From DATJSJ01 sp035504175 (GTDB taxonomy: Bacteria; Pseudomonadota; Alphaproteobacteria; Acetobacterales; Acetobacteraceae), in contig DATJSJ010000231.1 in the NCBI GenBank assembly GCA_035504175.1, positions 21,472 to 85,471 of the forward strand: a stretch of 64,000 nt of DNA, written 5' to 3'. This document shows, piece by piece, positions 44,068 through 53,240 of the stretch; the stretch's first letter is position 1, and each line of letters starts with the position of its first letter. The notes beneath the pieces are model-generated. The model did no database searches and was not told where the DNA came from. It worked only from the letters and a program-made list of their open reading frames with translations. Position numbers and translations under genes: made by a program.

Positions 44068-44889
44068 TCAAGCCCGATCGGGGAGTAGCAATTCGCCCTT
44101 GCCGAGCACCGCCATGTCCCCGGCGAGGCGCCGCGTCGCCGTGGCGGCGAGACGCGCGGCGCGCTGGCTGACCGGCCGCAGCAGCCGGGCGAGCAGGCGG
44201 GCAAACACCGGGTCGGTCGCGCCGGAGTCGACGAAGGTCGGTGACAGCGACGGCGCGCGGCCGAGCACCAGCGTGCCGCGGCGCAGCAGATAGCCCGGCA
44301 GCGCCCCGGCCGTGCCGCAGACCACGAGCGTGCCGGCGACCATGCGGCTGCCGGGATGGTCGCCGGCATGGCCCTCGATGACGATGAGTCCGCGGCGGAG
44401 ATGATCGCCGGCGCGCGCTCCGGCATCGCCCAGCACGAGCACGGTGCCGCCGCGCATCCCGCCGCGCTCACCGGGTCGGGCGCCGCCCAGGAAGGCGCCG
44501 GCATCGCCCGCGATCTCGATCGTGCCGCCGCGCAGGTCGCAGGCGGCGTGGTCCCCGGCGCTGCCGGCGATGCGCAGCGTGCCCGCGACCATGCCGCGAC
44601 CGGCGCCGAACCCGGCGTCGCCGTCCAGCACCAGCTCGCCGCCTTGCATGCCGGCGCCGACCTCGTCGAACCGCTCCGATCCGCCAGTGATCGCAAGGCG
44701 CGCGGGATCGCCGGGGCGGAGACGGAACAGGTCGCCGACCACCACCGGACGACGGGTGGTGTTGAGCGCGAGGCGCTCGATGGCGCCGGCGTCCATACCG
44801 GCCAGACGGTGTGGCACGAGCGGCGAGAGGTCGAGCCGCTGCTCCGGGTCACTGCGCAGGGTTAGGCGCAATCCGGCGGGCGCCCTCAC
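44068..44889 (-). CDS. fhcC: Formyltransferase/hydrolase complex subunit C
   Basis: Predicted 273 residues. The C-terminal two thirds form a right-handed beta-helix of the glutamate-synthase C-terminal type, with repeated G-x-x-G-GxGM strands (GMQGGELVLDGDAG, GMRGGTVLVLGDAG, RGLIVIEGHAGDHPG). It matches FhcC and the FwdC subunit of formylmethanofuran dehydrogenase. In bacteria the complex hydrolyses formyl-H4MPT-derived formyl groups to formate. GTG 44889 overlaps the fhcD stop; it is the last fhc gene. Confidence 0.9.
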   Translation of the reverse strand: MRAPAGLRLTLRSDPEQRLDLSPLVPHRLAGMDAGAIERLALNTTRRPVVVGDLFRLRPGDPARLAITGGSERFDEVGAGMQGGELVLDGDAGFGAGRGMVAGTLRIAGSAGDHAACDLRGGTIEIAGDAGAFLGGARPGERGGMRGGTVLVLGDAGARAGDHLRRGLIVIEGHAGDHPGSRMVAGTLVVCGTAGALPGYLLRRGTLVLGRAPSLSPTFVDSGATDPVFARLLARLLRPVSQRAARLAATATRRLAGDMAVLGKGELLLPDRA

Positions 44890-45788
44890 GGCAGCAGCTC
44901 ACGCAGGTGGAAGTGATGGCGGCCGAGCTTGCCGCCGTAGTTGCCGGCGCCGATGCGCACGGCGCCGTGCTCCGGCCCGAGCGGGATCGCGGCGGCGAGC
45001 CCCGCCCGCATCGCCGCGGCGACCGCCTCCGGGGTAAGCCCGTCGATCACGATTTCCAGCACCGCGGCGATGTCCTCGCCGAGTTCCGTGTCCGGCACGA
45101 TGCCGCGCAGGGTCGGGCAATAGGCGTGGTTGGTCGAGGCCATCAGCGCCTTGTATTTCGACCCGACCTTGGAGCCGGAGCGGGCGATGCCGCCCGGGAA
45201 CGGGGCGATCGCGTCGGGCACGGCGCCGATCGCGTCGACCACGGCCTCGGCGGCGCGCAGCGCGCCGGCGGCGCTGCGCGCCATCAGGATCAGGTTGCCG
45301 CCGCCGACCGCCTGCCTAGTCATACCGGTCGTGCCCTCGCAGACGAACTCGCCGTCCATCACCGGGACGCGCCAGAAATGCCGCCCGCCGAGGCGCTTGG
45401 AGATCTGCCAGCCATCGCCGAAATAGCGCAGCGCGTCGCCGAGCTTCAGCGTCTCCGCCGCCTCGAGGCCGGCATAGCAGGCCGATCCCGGGCTGGTCAG
45501 CACGCATTGCCCGACGCGGTTCTGCACCTGCTTCTGCAGCTCGCCGGAGGAGCCGGAGAACATCAGCACGCGAACCCCGGGGCGGCCGTCGGGCGTCTCC
45601 TCGGCCGCGACCTCGGCGTCGATCGCCGCCTCGGCGCCGCAGGCGATGATCGAGGTGGCGAAGCCGGTCATGGTCACCGCCGCCTGCCGCGCCCAGCGCC
45701 GTGTCGGCGCGGTGATCAGCAGCGCGGTGCCGCGCATGTCGAACGCTTCGGCGAACGTGTCGTCGATGCGCACGCCGTTGCGCGTCAT
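44886..45788 (-). CDS. fhcD: Formylmethanofuran:H4MPT formyltransferase subunit
   Basis: Predicted 300 residues, matching Ftr along its length: VRIDDTFAEAFDMRGTALLITA at the start (in two parts), FGDGWQISKRLGGRHFWRVPVMDGEF, and GNYGGKLGRHHFHLREL at the end. It transfers the formyl group between H4MPT and methanofuran and is a core subunit of the FhcABCD complex. ATG 45788 is used; the open frame beyond is fhcA shadow. A gap of 62 bases separates it from fhcA. Confidence 0.93.
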   Translation of the reverse strand: MTRNGVRIDDTFAEAFDMRGTALLITAPTRRWARQAAVTMTGFATSIIACGAEAAIDAEVAAEETPDGRPGVRVLMFSGSSGELQKQVQNRVGQCVLTSPGSACYAGLEAAETLKLGDALRYFGDGWQISKRLGGRHFWRVPVMDGEFVCEGTTGMTRQAVGGGNLILMARSAAGALRAAEAVVDAIGAVPDAIAPFPGGIARSGSKVGSKYKALMASTNHAYCPTLRGIVPDTELGEDIAAVLEIVIDGLTPEAVAAAMRAGLAAAIPLGPEHGAVRIGAGNYGGKLGRHHFHLRELLP

Positions 45789-45850
45789 GCGATCGCGCGG
45801 GGAAGCGGCGGCGCGGCCGGTACGCCGGTCCGGTTGGCGTCGCTGGCGCG

Positions 45851-47500
45851 TTACGGCTGGCATGGCACCGCCTCGAACGGATCGGCGAGGCCGACGGCGA
45901 AGTCCGGCACGTCGAAGGCCGCGTGCGAGACACCGTAGACCCGCTCGTACCAGTCGCCGAGATGACGGTCGATCGCCGCGTCGTACGGCGCCTGCACCGC
46001 GAGGGCCCGACCGCGTGCGGCACGCGCCTCGGGCAGCGCGATGCCGTCGCGCACGATCAGGCGTCCGTCCTTGAACACCATCGACGCGTGCCGGAACATC
46101 GCGGCGCGATCGGCTTGCGGCCGGTAGACGGCGATGTCGGCGCGCGCCGCGGGGCCGAGATGGCCGCGATCGGCAAGCCCCAGCAGCCGCGCCGCCGCGG
46201 CGCGCGTCATCGTCGCGATCTCCACCAGCGTGTACTCGCGCGCGATCGACGGCAGCGTGCAGACCGACATCGCCTCCTTCGGCACCGTCTCGATCCATTG
46301 CGCGCGCAAATCGCGATCCATCAGCAGGGCGAACAGGTCGGGGTAGGCGGTGAACGGCGCGCCATTGGGGTGGTCAGTGGTGAAGAACATGCGCCACGGA
46401 TCGGGCGCGAGCAGGAACAGTTCGAGTCCCGCGGCCCATTGCACCGCGTTGAAGAAGCTGCGGCGGCTGTAGCGGTACGGCACGATGCCGCCGCCATTGC
46501 CCTCGCCGTCCATGATCACCGACTTGCGCGGATGCGCCTGGCCGCGGGCGTTGAACTGGCGCAGCGTGTCGCAGGAGACGGTGACGGTCTGCCCGAACAT
46601 CACCTGGCCGACATCGGCGGTGACGTTTGGCCGGGTGGCTAGCGCCTCGACCAGGCGCAGCGCCGCGGAGGAGAAGCCGCGCGGCCCCTCCTTGCCGTAG
46701 GCGTAGAACTGCAGATGCGCGAGGTGCAGGCGCAGATCGCCGGCCGCCTCGATCGTCGCCAGCGCGGTCTCGACATTGCCGGGCATGCCGAGATTGTTGC
46801 AGTGCAAATGCACCGGGTGCGGCACCCCGAGGGCCACCACCGCTTGCTGCATGGCGGTGAAGATCGCGCGCGAGGAGACGCCGTAGGACGGCACCTCGTC
46901 GTCGAGGCCGAAGCTGCGCACGTTCTCGCGGAATGCGGCGGCGCCGCCGGGGTTGATCACCTTGACGCCGAGCGCGCGCGCGCCGGCCAGCATCCGCCCG
47001 GCGAAATTGGCGAGCGCCGCGGTGCCCTCGCCGTCGCGCAGCAGCCCGAGCTCGTAATCGCCGTTGCCGAGCACGGCGAGGATCGCCTTGTCGATATAAG
47101 GGATCGCCGCCAGCTCGCGCTGGGCCTGCAGCGCGACATGCGGCGGGATCGCCGGCTCGACCACGGTGGTGAAGCCCATCTGCGCGTAGAGCCGGCCGAT
47201 CGCCGCCGCATCCGGCGCCGAATCGAAGCCGCCATCGGCGCCGCGCTGATCGGGCAGCAGCAGGCGCGAGGTGTTCACGTTGGCGCCGGCGATGTGCGAG
47301 TGGATGTCGACGCCGCCGGCCATGACGACGCAGCCGGTCGCGTCGAAGGTCACGTCCGGCGTCCGGTCCGATCCGATACCGGCCCCGGGATCGGCGCCCG
47401 GATCGGCGATTATGTGGCCGTCCTCGAACCACAGATCGCCGACCGCATCGGTGCCGTGCGCCGGGTCGATGACATGGCCGCCGGCCAGGCGCGTCAGCAC
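45851..47500 (-). CDS. fhcA: Formyltransferase/hydrolase complex subunit A (amidohydrolase)
   Basis: Predicted 549 residues from GTG 47500, which overlaps the fhcB stop. It is an amidohydrolase-fold protein like FwdA: metal-binding HSHIAGANVN, then HLHCNNLGMPGN, DVGQVMFGQTVTVSCDT, and FTTDHPNGAPF toward the C-terminus. It releases formate from formylmethanofuran. The open frame extends left of fhcB in another frame but that part is not real. Normal length for FhcA. Confidence 0.93.
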   Translation of the reverse strand: MLTRLAGGHVIDPAHGTDAVGDLWFEDGHIIADPGADPGAGIGSDRTPDVTFDATGCVVMAGGVDIHSHIAGANVNTSRLLLPDQRGADGGFDSAPDAAAIGRLYAQMGFTTVVEPAIPPHVALQAQRELAAIPYIDKAILAVLGNGDYELGLLRDGEGTAALANFAGRMLAGARALGVKVINPGGAAAFRENVRSFGLDDEVPSYGVSSRAIFTAMQQAVVALGVPHPVHLHCNNLGMPGNVETALATIEAAGDLRLHLAHLQFYAYGKEGPRGFSSAALRLVEALATRPNVTADVGQVMFGQTVTVSCDTLRQFNARGQAHPRKSVIMDGEGNGGGIVPYRYSRRSFFNAVQWAAGLELFLLAPDPWRMFFTTDHPNGAPFTAYPDLFALLMDRDLRAQWIETVPKEAMSVCTLPSIAREYTLVEIATMTRAAAARLLGLADRGHLGPAARADIAVYRPQADRAAMFRHASMVFKDGRLIVRDGIALPEARAARGRALAVQAPYDAAIDRHLGDWYERVYGVSHAAFDVPDFAVGLADPFEAVPCQP

Positions 47501-48618
47501 GACACCGCCTCCGCGGCGGGCGCGGCGGCACGGGCGAGGGCGCGCAGGATCTCCGCCACCGAGGGCGCCGCGCTGCGGGCGCTGGCCACAACCGGCGCCA
47601 GCGCGCCGAGCTCCGCCCGCCATTGCACGGCGTCGTGGTCGATACCCGGCCGGCCGATCGCGATCGCCACCGCGGCACCGCTTGCCGCCTGCACCTCGGC
47701 CTCCGGCACCAGCGCGATCAGCGCGGCGTCCTCGAGATGCGGCGCCGCCGCGCTGCCGGGATCGGTGCCGATCCACAGCACCGCATCGGCCTCGCCCGAC
47801 CCGATCAACCGGTCGGCACCGAGCCGCAGCGGATCGTGCTCCGGATGGAAGCGGCCGAAGCCAACCGGCAGCGGGAAGCCCGCCTCCCAGCCGGCCGCCT
47901 GCATCGCCGCGGCGGCGCCGCCGCCCGGCGCCAGCGGCAGGCCGGCGAAGCGGGTGGTCTCGTTCAGCGCGTCGATCAGCCCGCACAGCATCTCGATTGC
48001 GAGCGCATCGAGCGTCGCGGCCGACCAGACCACGACGCCGTAGCGCGCCGCGCGCAACGCCTCCGCCCAGGCCGCGAGCGCCGCGCGCTCCGGCGCTGCC
48101 GGCGTCACCCGGCGCCCGGCCACGAGTGCCCGCAGCGTCGCGAGTAGCCCGGGTAGCTCCGCCGGGGTACTCCGGATCGTGTCCTCGTCCTGCGCGCCAT
48201 CCCGCGCCCCAGCGCCGGGGCACAGCCGGAGCACGCGCCGGGCGCCCGCCGCTGCGAGCGGCGGCGGCGCATCGAGCGCCAAGCGCTCGGCAAGATCCGG
48301 CCAGGCCGCGTCGAGCCCGGGCCCGACCAGCAGCACCAGATCGGCGCGGGCGCGGGCCTGCAACGGCGAGGTGACGATCCAGCCCGCGTCGCGCATCACC
48401 CCGAGATCGCGCAGCGCCGCCGGTGATTGCACGTGATCGACGATCCCGCCCAGCGCCCGGGCGAGTGCCACCGCCGCTTCGGTGCCGGCGACGTCGATCT
48501 CGGCGCAGAGGATCAGCGGGCAGACGCTGTCGCGCAGCACCGCCGCGGCCGCCTCGATCGCCTCCGACCGCGTCGCCGCACGGCCGCCGATGCGGCAGGT
48601 CGGGTCGTCGTCGGTCAT
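47494..48618 (-). CDS. fhcB: Formyltransferase/hydrolase complex subunit B
   Basis: Predicted 374 residues. It is related to the molybdopterin-type FwdB subunit but shorter and without the N-terminal Fe-S cysteines, as is normal for bacterial FhcB, which is thought to be structural. Recognisable segments are CRIGGRAATRSEAIEAA at the start and WIGTDPGSAAA near the middle. ATG 48618 lies 16 bases after pcd; its stop overlaps fhcA. High alanine content and weak motif conservation lower certainty slightly; context is decisive. Confidence 0.85.
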   Translation of the reverse strand: MTDDDPTCRIGGRAATRSEAIEAAAAVLRDSVCPLILCAEIDVAGTEAAVALARALGGIVDHVQSPAALRDLGVMRDAGWIVTSPLQARARADLVLLVGPGLDAAWPDLAERLALDAPPPLAAAGARRVLRLCPGAGARDGAQDEDTIRSTPAELPGLLATLRALVAGRRVTPAAPERAALAAWAEALRAARYGVVVWSAATLDALAIEMLCGLIDALNETTRFAGLPLAPGGGAAAAMQAAGWEAGFPLPVGFGRFHPEHDPLRLGADRLIGSGEADAVLWIGTDPGSAAAPHLEDAALIALVPEAEVQAASGAAVAIAIGRPGIDHDAVQWRAELGALAPVVASARSAAPSVAEILRALARAAAPAAEAVSC

Positions 48619-48634
48619 GCCGAGCCGCGCGCCG

Positions 48635-49015
48635 TCAGGAATCGTATTTGAGATAGGCGAAGCGCTGATCGCCCTGCGGCGTGCCCTCGAGCGCGCTGTC
48701 GGAGGATGGCCGCCACTGCACCACCTCCTCGATCTTGCGCGCCAGCTCGAAGTCCTTGTCGGTGATGCCCTTGGCGGTGTGCGTCGAGAGCCGCACCTCG
48801 ACCCAGGCATAGGAGGCGGTGATGTCCGGATGGTGCCACGCCGCCTCGGCCAGGTGGCCGACCGTGTTGATCACCATGAGCGTGCCCTTCCAGCTGTTCG
48901 TGCGGAAGGTGCGGCGGATCCAGCCCCGCTCCAGCTTCCAGTGCGGCAGTTCTTTTGCCAGCCGCTCCTCGATCTCTGCCTCGGTGTAGACGCGCTCCTT
49001 GGCCCGCTCTGTCAT
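48635..49015 (-). CDS. pcd: Pterin-4a-carbinolamine dehydratase-like protein
   Basis: Predicted 126 residues. The PCD/DCoH fold is indicated by WKLERGWIRRTFRTNSW, HHPDITASYAWVEVRLSTH (active-site HHP, with the second His in STH) and ITDKDFELARKIEEV. Such genes recur in bacterial H4MPT clusters, where they may act on pterins of the H4MPT pathway; the exact reaction is not established. It is the first gene of the pcd-fhcBADC operon, divergent from mptG with a 136-base shared promoter region. Confidence 0.85.
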   Translation of the reverse strand: MTERAKERVYTEAEIEERLAKELPHWKLERGWIRRTFRTNSWKGTLMVINTVGHLAEAAWHHPDITASYAWVEVRLSTHTAKGITDKDFELARKIEEVVQWRPSSDSALEGTPQGDQRFAYLKYDS

Positions 49016-49151
49016 GTTGCGTTGCCTCCCCAAGGTGGGCGCCGCCTGGCGCGAGTTGCCCGGCGCTGCCTTAGCGTGGAACATGCCGCATGACCAGCGC
49101 AACGCCCCGCGCGCGCCGAGGCGCCGCACTGCACTGCATCATTGCAGAACG

Positions 49152-50150
49152 ATGAGGCAAAATGCCGAGGCTCCGGCAGATGCGCGGGTCGGACCGTCGG
49201 CGCTGGCCGACCAGGTCACGGTCTGTTGTAGCGCGCGGCTGCATCTCGGCTTCCTCGATCTCAATGGCGGGTTGGGACGGCGATTTGGCAGTCTCGGCCT
49301 GGCCCTGGATGCGCCCTGCACGCGGCTCACCCTGCGGCGGGCGCAGGGTCTGCGGGTCACGGGCGCGGAACCGGAGCGGGCGACGCGCCTGCTGACGGAG
49401 ATGCTGCGGCATTCCGGCCTGGACGAGACGGGCCACGCACTGGCGATCGCCGAAGCGATCCCCGCCCATGCCGGGCTCGGCTCCGGCACCCAGCTCGCGC
49501 TCGCGATCGCCGCGGCGCTGCGCCGGCTGCACGGGTTGCCGCCCGATCCGGCGGCGGACGCGATGCTGCTCGGGCGCGGCGCCCGCTCCGGGGTCGGCCT
49601 GCATCTGTTCCGACACGGCGGGGTGGTGGTGGACGGTGGCCGCGGTGCGCGGGAGCAACCGCCGCCGCTCCTGTCGCGGCTGCCGGTGCCGGAGGACTGG
49701 CGCGTCGTGCTGGTGCTGGACCCGGCCCGGCAGGGACTGGCCGGCGGCGCCGAGATCGATGCCTTCGCCGGTCTGACGCCGCTGCCGGAGGCCGCGGCGG
49801 CGGAGATCTGCCGGCTCGTGCTGATGCAGGCGCTGCCGGGCGTCGCCGAGGACGATATCGGCGCTTTCGGCGCGGCGGTGACGCGCATGCAGGAGATCGT
49901 CGGCGACCATTTCGCCCCGGCCCAGGGCGGCCGCTTCACCAGTCCGCCCGTCGCCGCGGCGCTGGCAGGACTGCGCGCCGCCGGCGCCGTTGGCATCGGC
50001 CAGAGCAGCTGGGGACCGACCGGCTTCGCCTTCATCCGCGGCGAGGCCGCCGCGCGCCGCGCGGCAGACGCGGCGGCGGCGCAGGCCGCGGGACTGGACT
50101 TCATGGTCTGCCGCGGGCTCAATCACGGCGCCAGCGTCGCCGCGGGCTGA
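49152..50150 (+). CDS. mptG: Beta-ribofuranosylaminobenzene 5'-phosphate synthase (H4MPT biosynthesis)
   Basis: Predicted 332 residues of the GHMP family: CCSARLHLGFLDLNGGLGRRFG near the start (in two parts) and the ATP loop PAHAGLGSGTQLALAIA (about 105-121). These match RFAP synthase, which joins PRPP and 4-aminobenzoate (with CO2 loss) in the first committed step of methanopterin synthesis. ATG 49152 is chosen from the alignment by eye; the frame is open further left. mtdB follows after 44 bases in the same direction. Confidence 0.88.
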   Translation: MRQNAEAPADARVGPSALADQVTVCCSARLHLGFLDLNGGLGRRFGSLGLALDAPCTRLTLRRAQGLRVTGAEPERATRLLTEMLRHSGLDETGHALAIAEAIPAHAGLGSGTQLALAIAAALRRLHGLPPDPAADAMLLGRGARSGVGLHLFRHGGVVVDGGRGAREQPPPLLSRLPVPEDWRVVLVLDPARQGLAGGAEIDAFAGLTPLPEAAAAEICRLVLMQALPGVAEDDIGAFGAAVTRMQEIVGDHFAPAQGGRFTSPPVAAALAGLRAAGAVGIGQSSWGPTGFAFIRGEAAARRAADAAAAQAAGLDFMVCRGLNHGASVAAG

Positions 50151-50194
50151 CGGCGGCGATCGCCGGCCCGCGGCGCAGCGCCGCCCGGGAGGAG

Positions 50195-51097
50195 ATGGAC
50201 AGCGTGGCCGACAAGCACATCCTGCACATGCTGAGCCCGCTCAAGCATGTGAGCCCGTTCGACGTGAACATGGCGCTCGATGCCGGGTTCGACGCGGTCG
50301 TCCCGTACGAGGCGGTGGAGGCGCACGACGTCACCGGCCTTGTCCAGGACGCGATCTTCTCCCGCCCGCCCAAGCTTGGCCCGCGCACCGGCATCTTCAT
50401 CGGCGGACGCAACGCGATCGCGGCGCTCGACATGATCGAGGCGGCGAAGCAGGCGATGGTACCGCCCTTCGCCGCCTCGATCTTCGCCGATCCCGCCGGC
50501 TCCTTCACCACCGCCGCGGCGATGGTCGCACGCGTCGAGCGGGTGCTGAAGCAGCAGGGCCATCATCTGCGCGACAGCCGGGTGGTGATCTTCGGCGCGA
50601 CCGGTGTGGTGGGCTTCGCCTCCGGCGTGATCGCCGCGCTGGAAGGCGCGCGCGTCACGCTGGCCGGCCATGACGGGCCGAAGCGCGTGGCGCAGTCGGC
50701 CGAGGAGATCGGCAAGCGCTTCAAGGTCACGATGCACGCCGCCGACGCGAGCTCCGAGGAGCGCAAGGGCGCGGTGCTGCGCGAGGCCGAGATCGCGCTC
50801 TGCGCCGGCAAGGCCGGGGTGCAGATTCTCTCGACCGCCCTGCTGCGTGGTGCGCCGGGACTGCGCGTGGTCGCCGACGTGAACGCGGTGCCGCCGCTCG
50901 GGGTCGAGGGGCTGGACGTGCACGCCGACGGCCCGCCGGTCGGCAATGGGGGGCCGGCCGGCATCGGCGCGCTGGCGATCGGCCAGACCAAGTACCGCAC
51001 CGAGTTCGGGCTGTTCCGCCGCATGATCGAAAGCGACAAGCCGGTCGCCTTCGACTTCCGCGACGCCTTTGCCCTGGCGCGCGAGCTCGCCGCCTGA
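50195..51097 (+). CDS. mtdB: NAD(P)-dependent methylene-H4MPT dehydrogenase
   Basis: Predicted 300 residues. GGRNAIAALDMIEAAKQ, the Rossmann loop VVIFGATGVVGFASGVIAA (about 130-148), RFKVTMHAADAS and VADVNAVPPLGVEGLD match MtdB. It oxidises methylene-H4MPT to methenyl-H4MPT. GGGAGGAG abuts ATG 50195, which is too close; GTG 50204 is better spaced and may be the true start. It lies between mptG and the ATP-grasp gene. Confidence 0.9.
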   Translation: MDSVADKHILHMLSPLKHVSPFDVNMALDAGFDAVVPYEAVEAHDVTGLVQDAIFSRPPKLGPRTGIFIGGRNAIAALDMIEAAKQAMVPPFAASIFADPAGSFTTAAAMVARVERVLKQQGHHLRDSRVVIFGATGVVGFASGVIAALEGARVTLAGHDGPKRVAQSAEEIGKRFKVTMHAADASSEERKGAVLREAEIALCAGKAGVQILSTALLRGAPGLRVVADVNAVPPLGVEGLDVHADGPPVGNGGPAGIGALAIGQTKYRTEFGLFRRMIESDKPVAFDFRDAFALARELAA

Positions 51098-51150
51098 CCT
51101 GCGACCGGCTTCTGCGCTCCACCGCCCCGGATACGGAAGCCGGCTCGCCG

Positions 51151-52260
51151 ATGCGGGCGGCGCCGGCGGTGCTGATCGCTGCCCTGTCCGGCCGGGCGCT
51201 GGCAGCGGCGGCGCGGCGCGCCGGCTACGCGCCGCTGGTCGCCGATCTGTTCGGCGACCTCGACACCCGGGAGATCGCCGCCGCGTGCGCGACCCTGCCC
51301 GGCGGCGTCGCGCGCGGCCCGGACGCGGCGGCGCTGCTGGCGGCGCTCGAACGGCTGGCGGCCGGCCGTAAGCCGGTCGGGCTGGTTCTGGGCGGCGGCT
51401 TCGAGCATCGGCCCGGCCTGCTGCGCGCGCTGGCACGGCGCTTCCGGCTGCTCAGCAATGCGCCGGCGGTGGTGGCGCGCGTGAAGGATCCGAGGCGCTT
51501 CGCGGCCCTCTGCCGCACGCTCGGCGTGCCGCATCCGGAGACGCGGGACGCGGCACCATCCGCCGGCGCCTGGCTGCGCAAGCGCGCCGGCGGGGCCGGC
51601 GGCGCGCATGTCGCCGAGGCGACGCCCGACGCAGCGCGGCGCGGCTGGTATGTCCAGCGCCGAGTGGCCGGGGAGCCGGTCTCCGCCCTGTTCCTGGCCG
51701 ACGGGCGCGCCGCGCGGCTGGTCGGGTTCAGCCGGCAATGGCCCGATCCGACGCCGGAGCGACCGTTCCGCTACGGCGGTGCCGTGCGTCCCGCCGTCCT
51801 GCCGCCGCCGACCGCGGACCCGATGATGCAGGCGGTCGACCGGCTGACCGCGGCGCTCGGCCTGGTCGGGCTGAATAGCGCCGATTTCCTCTGCCGTGCG
51901 GACGGGTTCGACCTGCTGGAGATCAATCCGCGCCCTGGCGCGACGCTCGACATCTTCGCCGATGCCGCCGGATCGCTGTTCCGCCTGCACCTCGAAGCCT
52001 GCGATGGCCGCCTGCCACTGGCGGCCCCGGTCTTCACGGGCGCCGCCGCTTCGGTCACGGTCTATACAGCGCGGCGCATGCAGGTCCCGGCCGGGTTCGC
52101 CTGGCCCGACTGGGCCGCGGACCGTCAGCCGGCTCGTGTCGCGGTGCCGCGCGGGGGCCCGCTCTGCACGGTGCTGGCGACGGCGCCGGATGCGGCGGCG
52201 GCGGAAGCTTTGGCGCGACGGCGGGCGGGCGCGCTGCGCGCGATGGCGGAGGGGGCGTGA
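51151..52260 (+). CDS. ATP-grasp protein of the H4MPT island
   Basis: Predicted 369 residues. ATP-grasp features: WLRKRAGGAGGAHV (glycine-rich loop), YVQRRVAGEPVSALFLADG, and LNSADFLCRADGFDLLEINPRPGATLDIF with the metal-binding Glu and Asn. An ATP-grasp gene of this type is a regular member of bacterial H4MPT clusters, but its substrate is unknown; ligation of an amino acid or similar to H4MPT or methanofuran precursors is an inference. Its TGA overlaps the mch start, so the two are coupled. Confidence 0.8.
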   Translation: MRAAPAVLIAALSGRALAAAARRAGYAPLVADLFGDLDTREIAAACATLPGGVARGPDAAALLAALERLAAGRKPVGLVLGGGFEHRPGLLRALARRFRLLSNAPAVVARVKDPRRFAALCRTLGVPHPETRDAAPSAGAWLRKRAGGAGGAHVAEATPDAARRGWYVQRRVAGEPVSALFLADGRAARLVGFSRQWPDPTPERPFRYGGAVRPAVLPPPTADPMMQAVDRLTAALGLVGLNSADFLCRADGFDLLEINPRPGATLDIFADAAGSLFRLHLEACDGRLPLAAPVFTGAAASVTVYTARRMQVPAGFAWPDWAADRQPARVAVPRGGPLCTVLATAPDAAAAEALARRRAGALRAMAEGA

Positions 52261-53231
52261 TGGACGCGGACACCGGCTTGGACATCAATGCGCGGGCGGC
52301 ACGCTTGGTCGATGCGCTGATCGCGGACGCGGCAGCGCTGCGTGTCGGCGTGGAGCGCGGGCCGGCCGGCGAGCGCCTGGTCGATGCCGGCGCCCGGCAC
52401 GTGGGCGGCGTCGAGGCCGGGTTGCGCCTGGCCGAGATCTGCCTCGGCGGGCTGGGCCGCGTCCGGCTCGGCCCCGATGCGGCGACCCCGCGCTGGCCGT
52501 GGGTGGTCTCGGTTGCCTCGTCCAACCCGGTCACCGCCTGCCTTGCCAGCCAGTATGCCGGCTGGAGCCTGTCATATGGCGAGAAGCCGGACGCATATTT
52601 CGCCCTAGGCTCCGGCCCGGCCCGCGCGCTCGCGCGCAAGGAGCCGATCTTCGCCGAGCTCGGCACCGCCGAGCGCGGCAGTGCCGCCGTGTTGGTGCTG
52701 GAGAGCGGCCGCGTGCCGCCGGCGCCGCTGCTGGCGCGGGTCGCGGCGGAGTGCGGCGTCGAAGGCAGCGGCTTGTCCGTGCTCTACGCGCCCACCCAGA
52801 GCCTGGCCGGCAGCGTGCAGGTGGTCGCCCGGGTGCTGGAGGTGGCGCTGCACAAGGCGCATGAGCTGCAGTTCCCGCTCGAGCGCATCCTCGACGGCGC
52901 CGGCGCGGCCCCGCTGCCGCCGCCGCATCCGGATTTCGTCACCGCGATGGGCCGCACCAATGATGCGATCATCTTCGGCGGGCGCGTGCAGCTCTTCGTC
53001 ACCGGCCCGGCGGACGATGCCCGCGAACTGGCGGCGAAGCTGCCCGCCAGCACCTCTCGCGATTACGGCCGCCCGTTCGCCGAGGTGTTCCGCGCCTTCA
53101 AGGGCGATTTCTACGCGATCGACCGGATGCTGTTCAGCCCGGCCGAGGCGATCGTGACCGCGATCGAGACCGGCGAAAGCTTCCGCGGCGGCGGCATCGA
53201 TCCGGCGCTGCTCGACGCCTCCTTCGCCTGA
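52260..53231 (+). CDS. mch: Methenyl-H4MPT cyclohydrolase
   Basis: Predicted 323 residues. Segments such as DINARAARLVDALIADA, SSNPVTACLASQYAGWSLS, ALGSGPARAL and GRTNDAIIFGGRVQLFV match Mch. It hydrolyses methenyl-H4MPT to formyl-H4MPT. ATG 52260 overlaps the upstream TGA; a GTG at 52257 is also in frame. The RimK-like gene follows 9 bases later. Confidence 0.93.
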   Translation: MDADTGLDINARAARLVDALIADAAALRVGVERGPAGERLVDAGARHVGGVEAGLRLAEICLGGLGRVRLGPDAATPRWPWVVSVASSNPVTACLASQYAGWSLSYGEKPDAYFALGSGPARALARKEPIFAELGTAERGSAAVLVLESGRVPPAPLLARVAAECGVEGSGLSVLYAPTQSLAGSVQVVARVLEVALHKAHELQFPLERILDGAGAAPLPPPHPDFVTAMGRTNDAIIFGGRVQLFVTGPADDARELAAKLPASTSRDYGRPFAEVFRAFKGDFYAIDRMLFSPAEAIVTAIETGESFRGGGIDPALLDASFA

Positions 53232-53240
53232 CCGACCCGG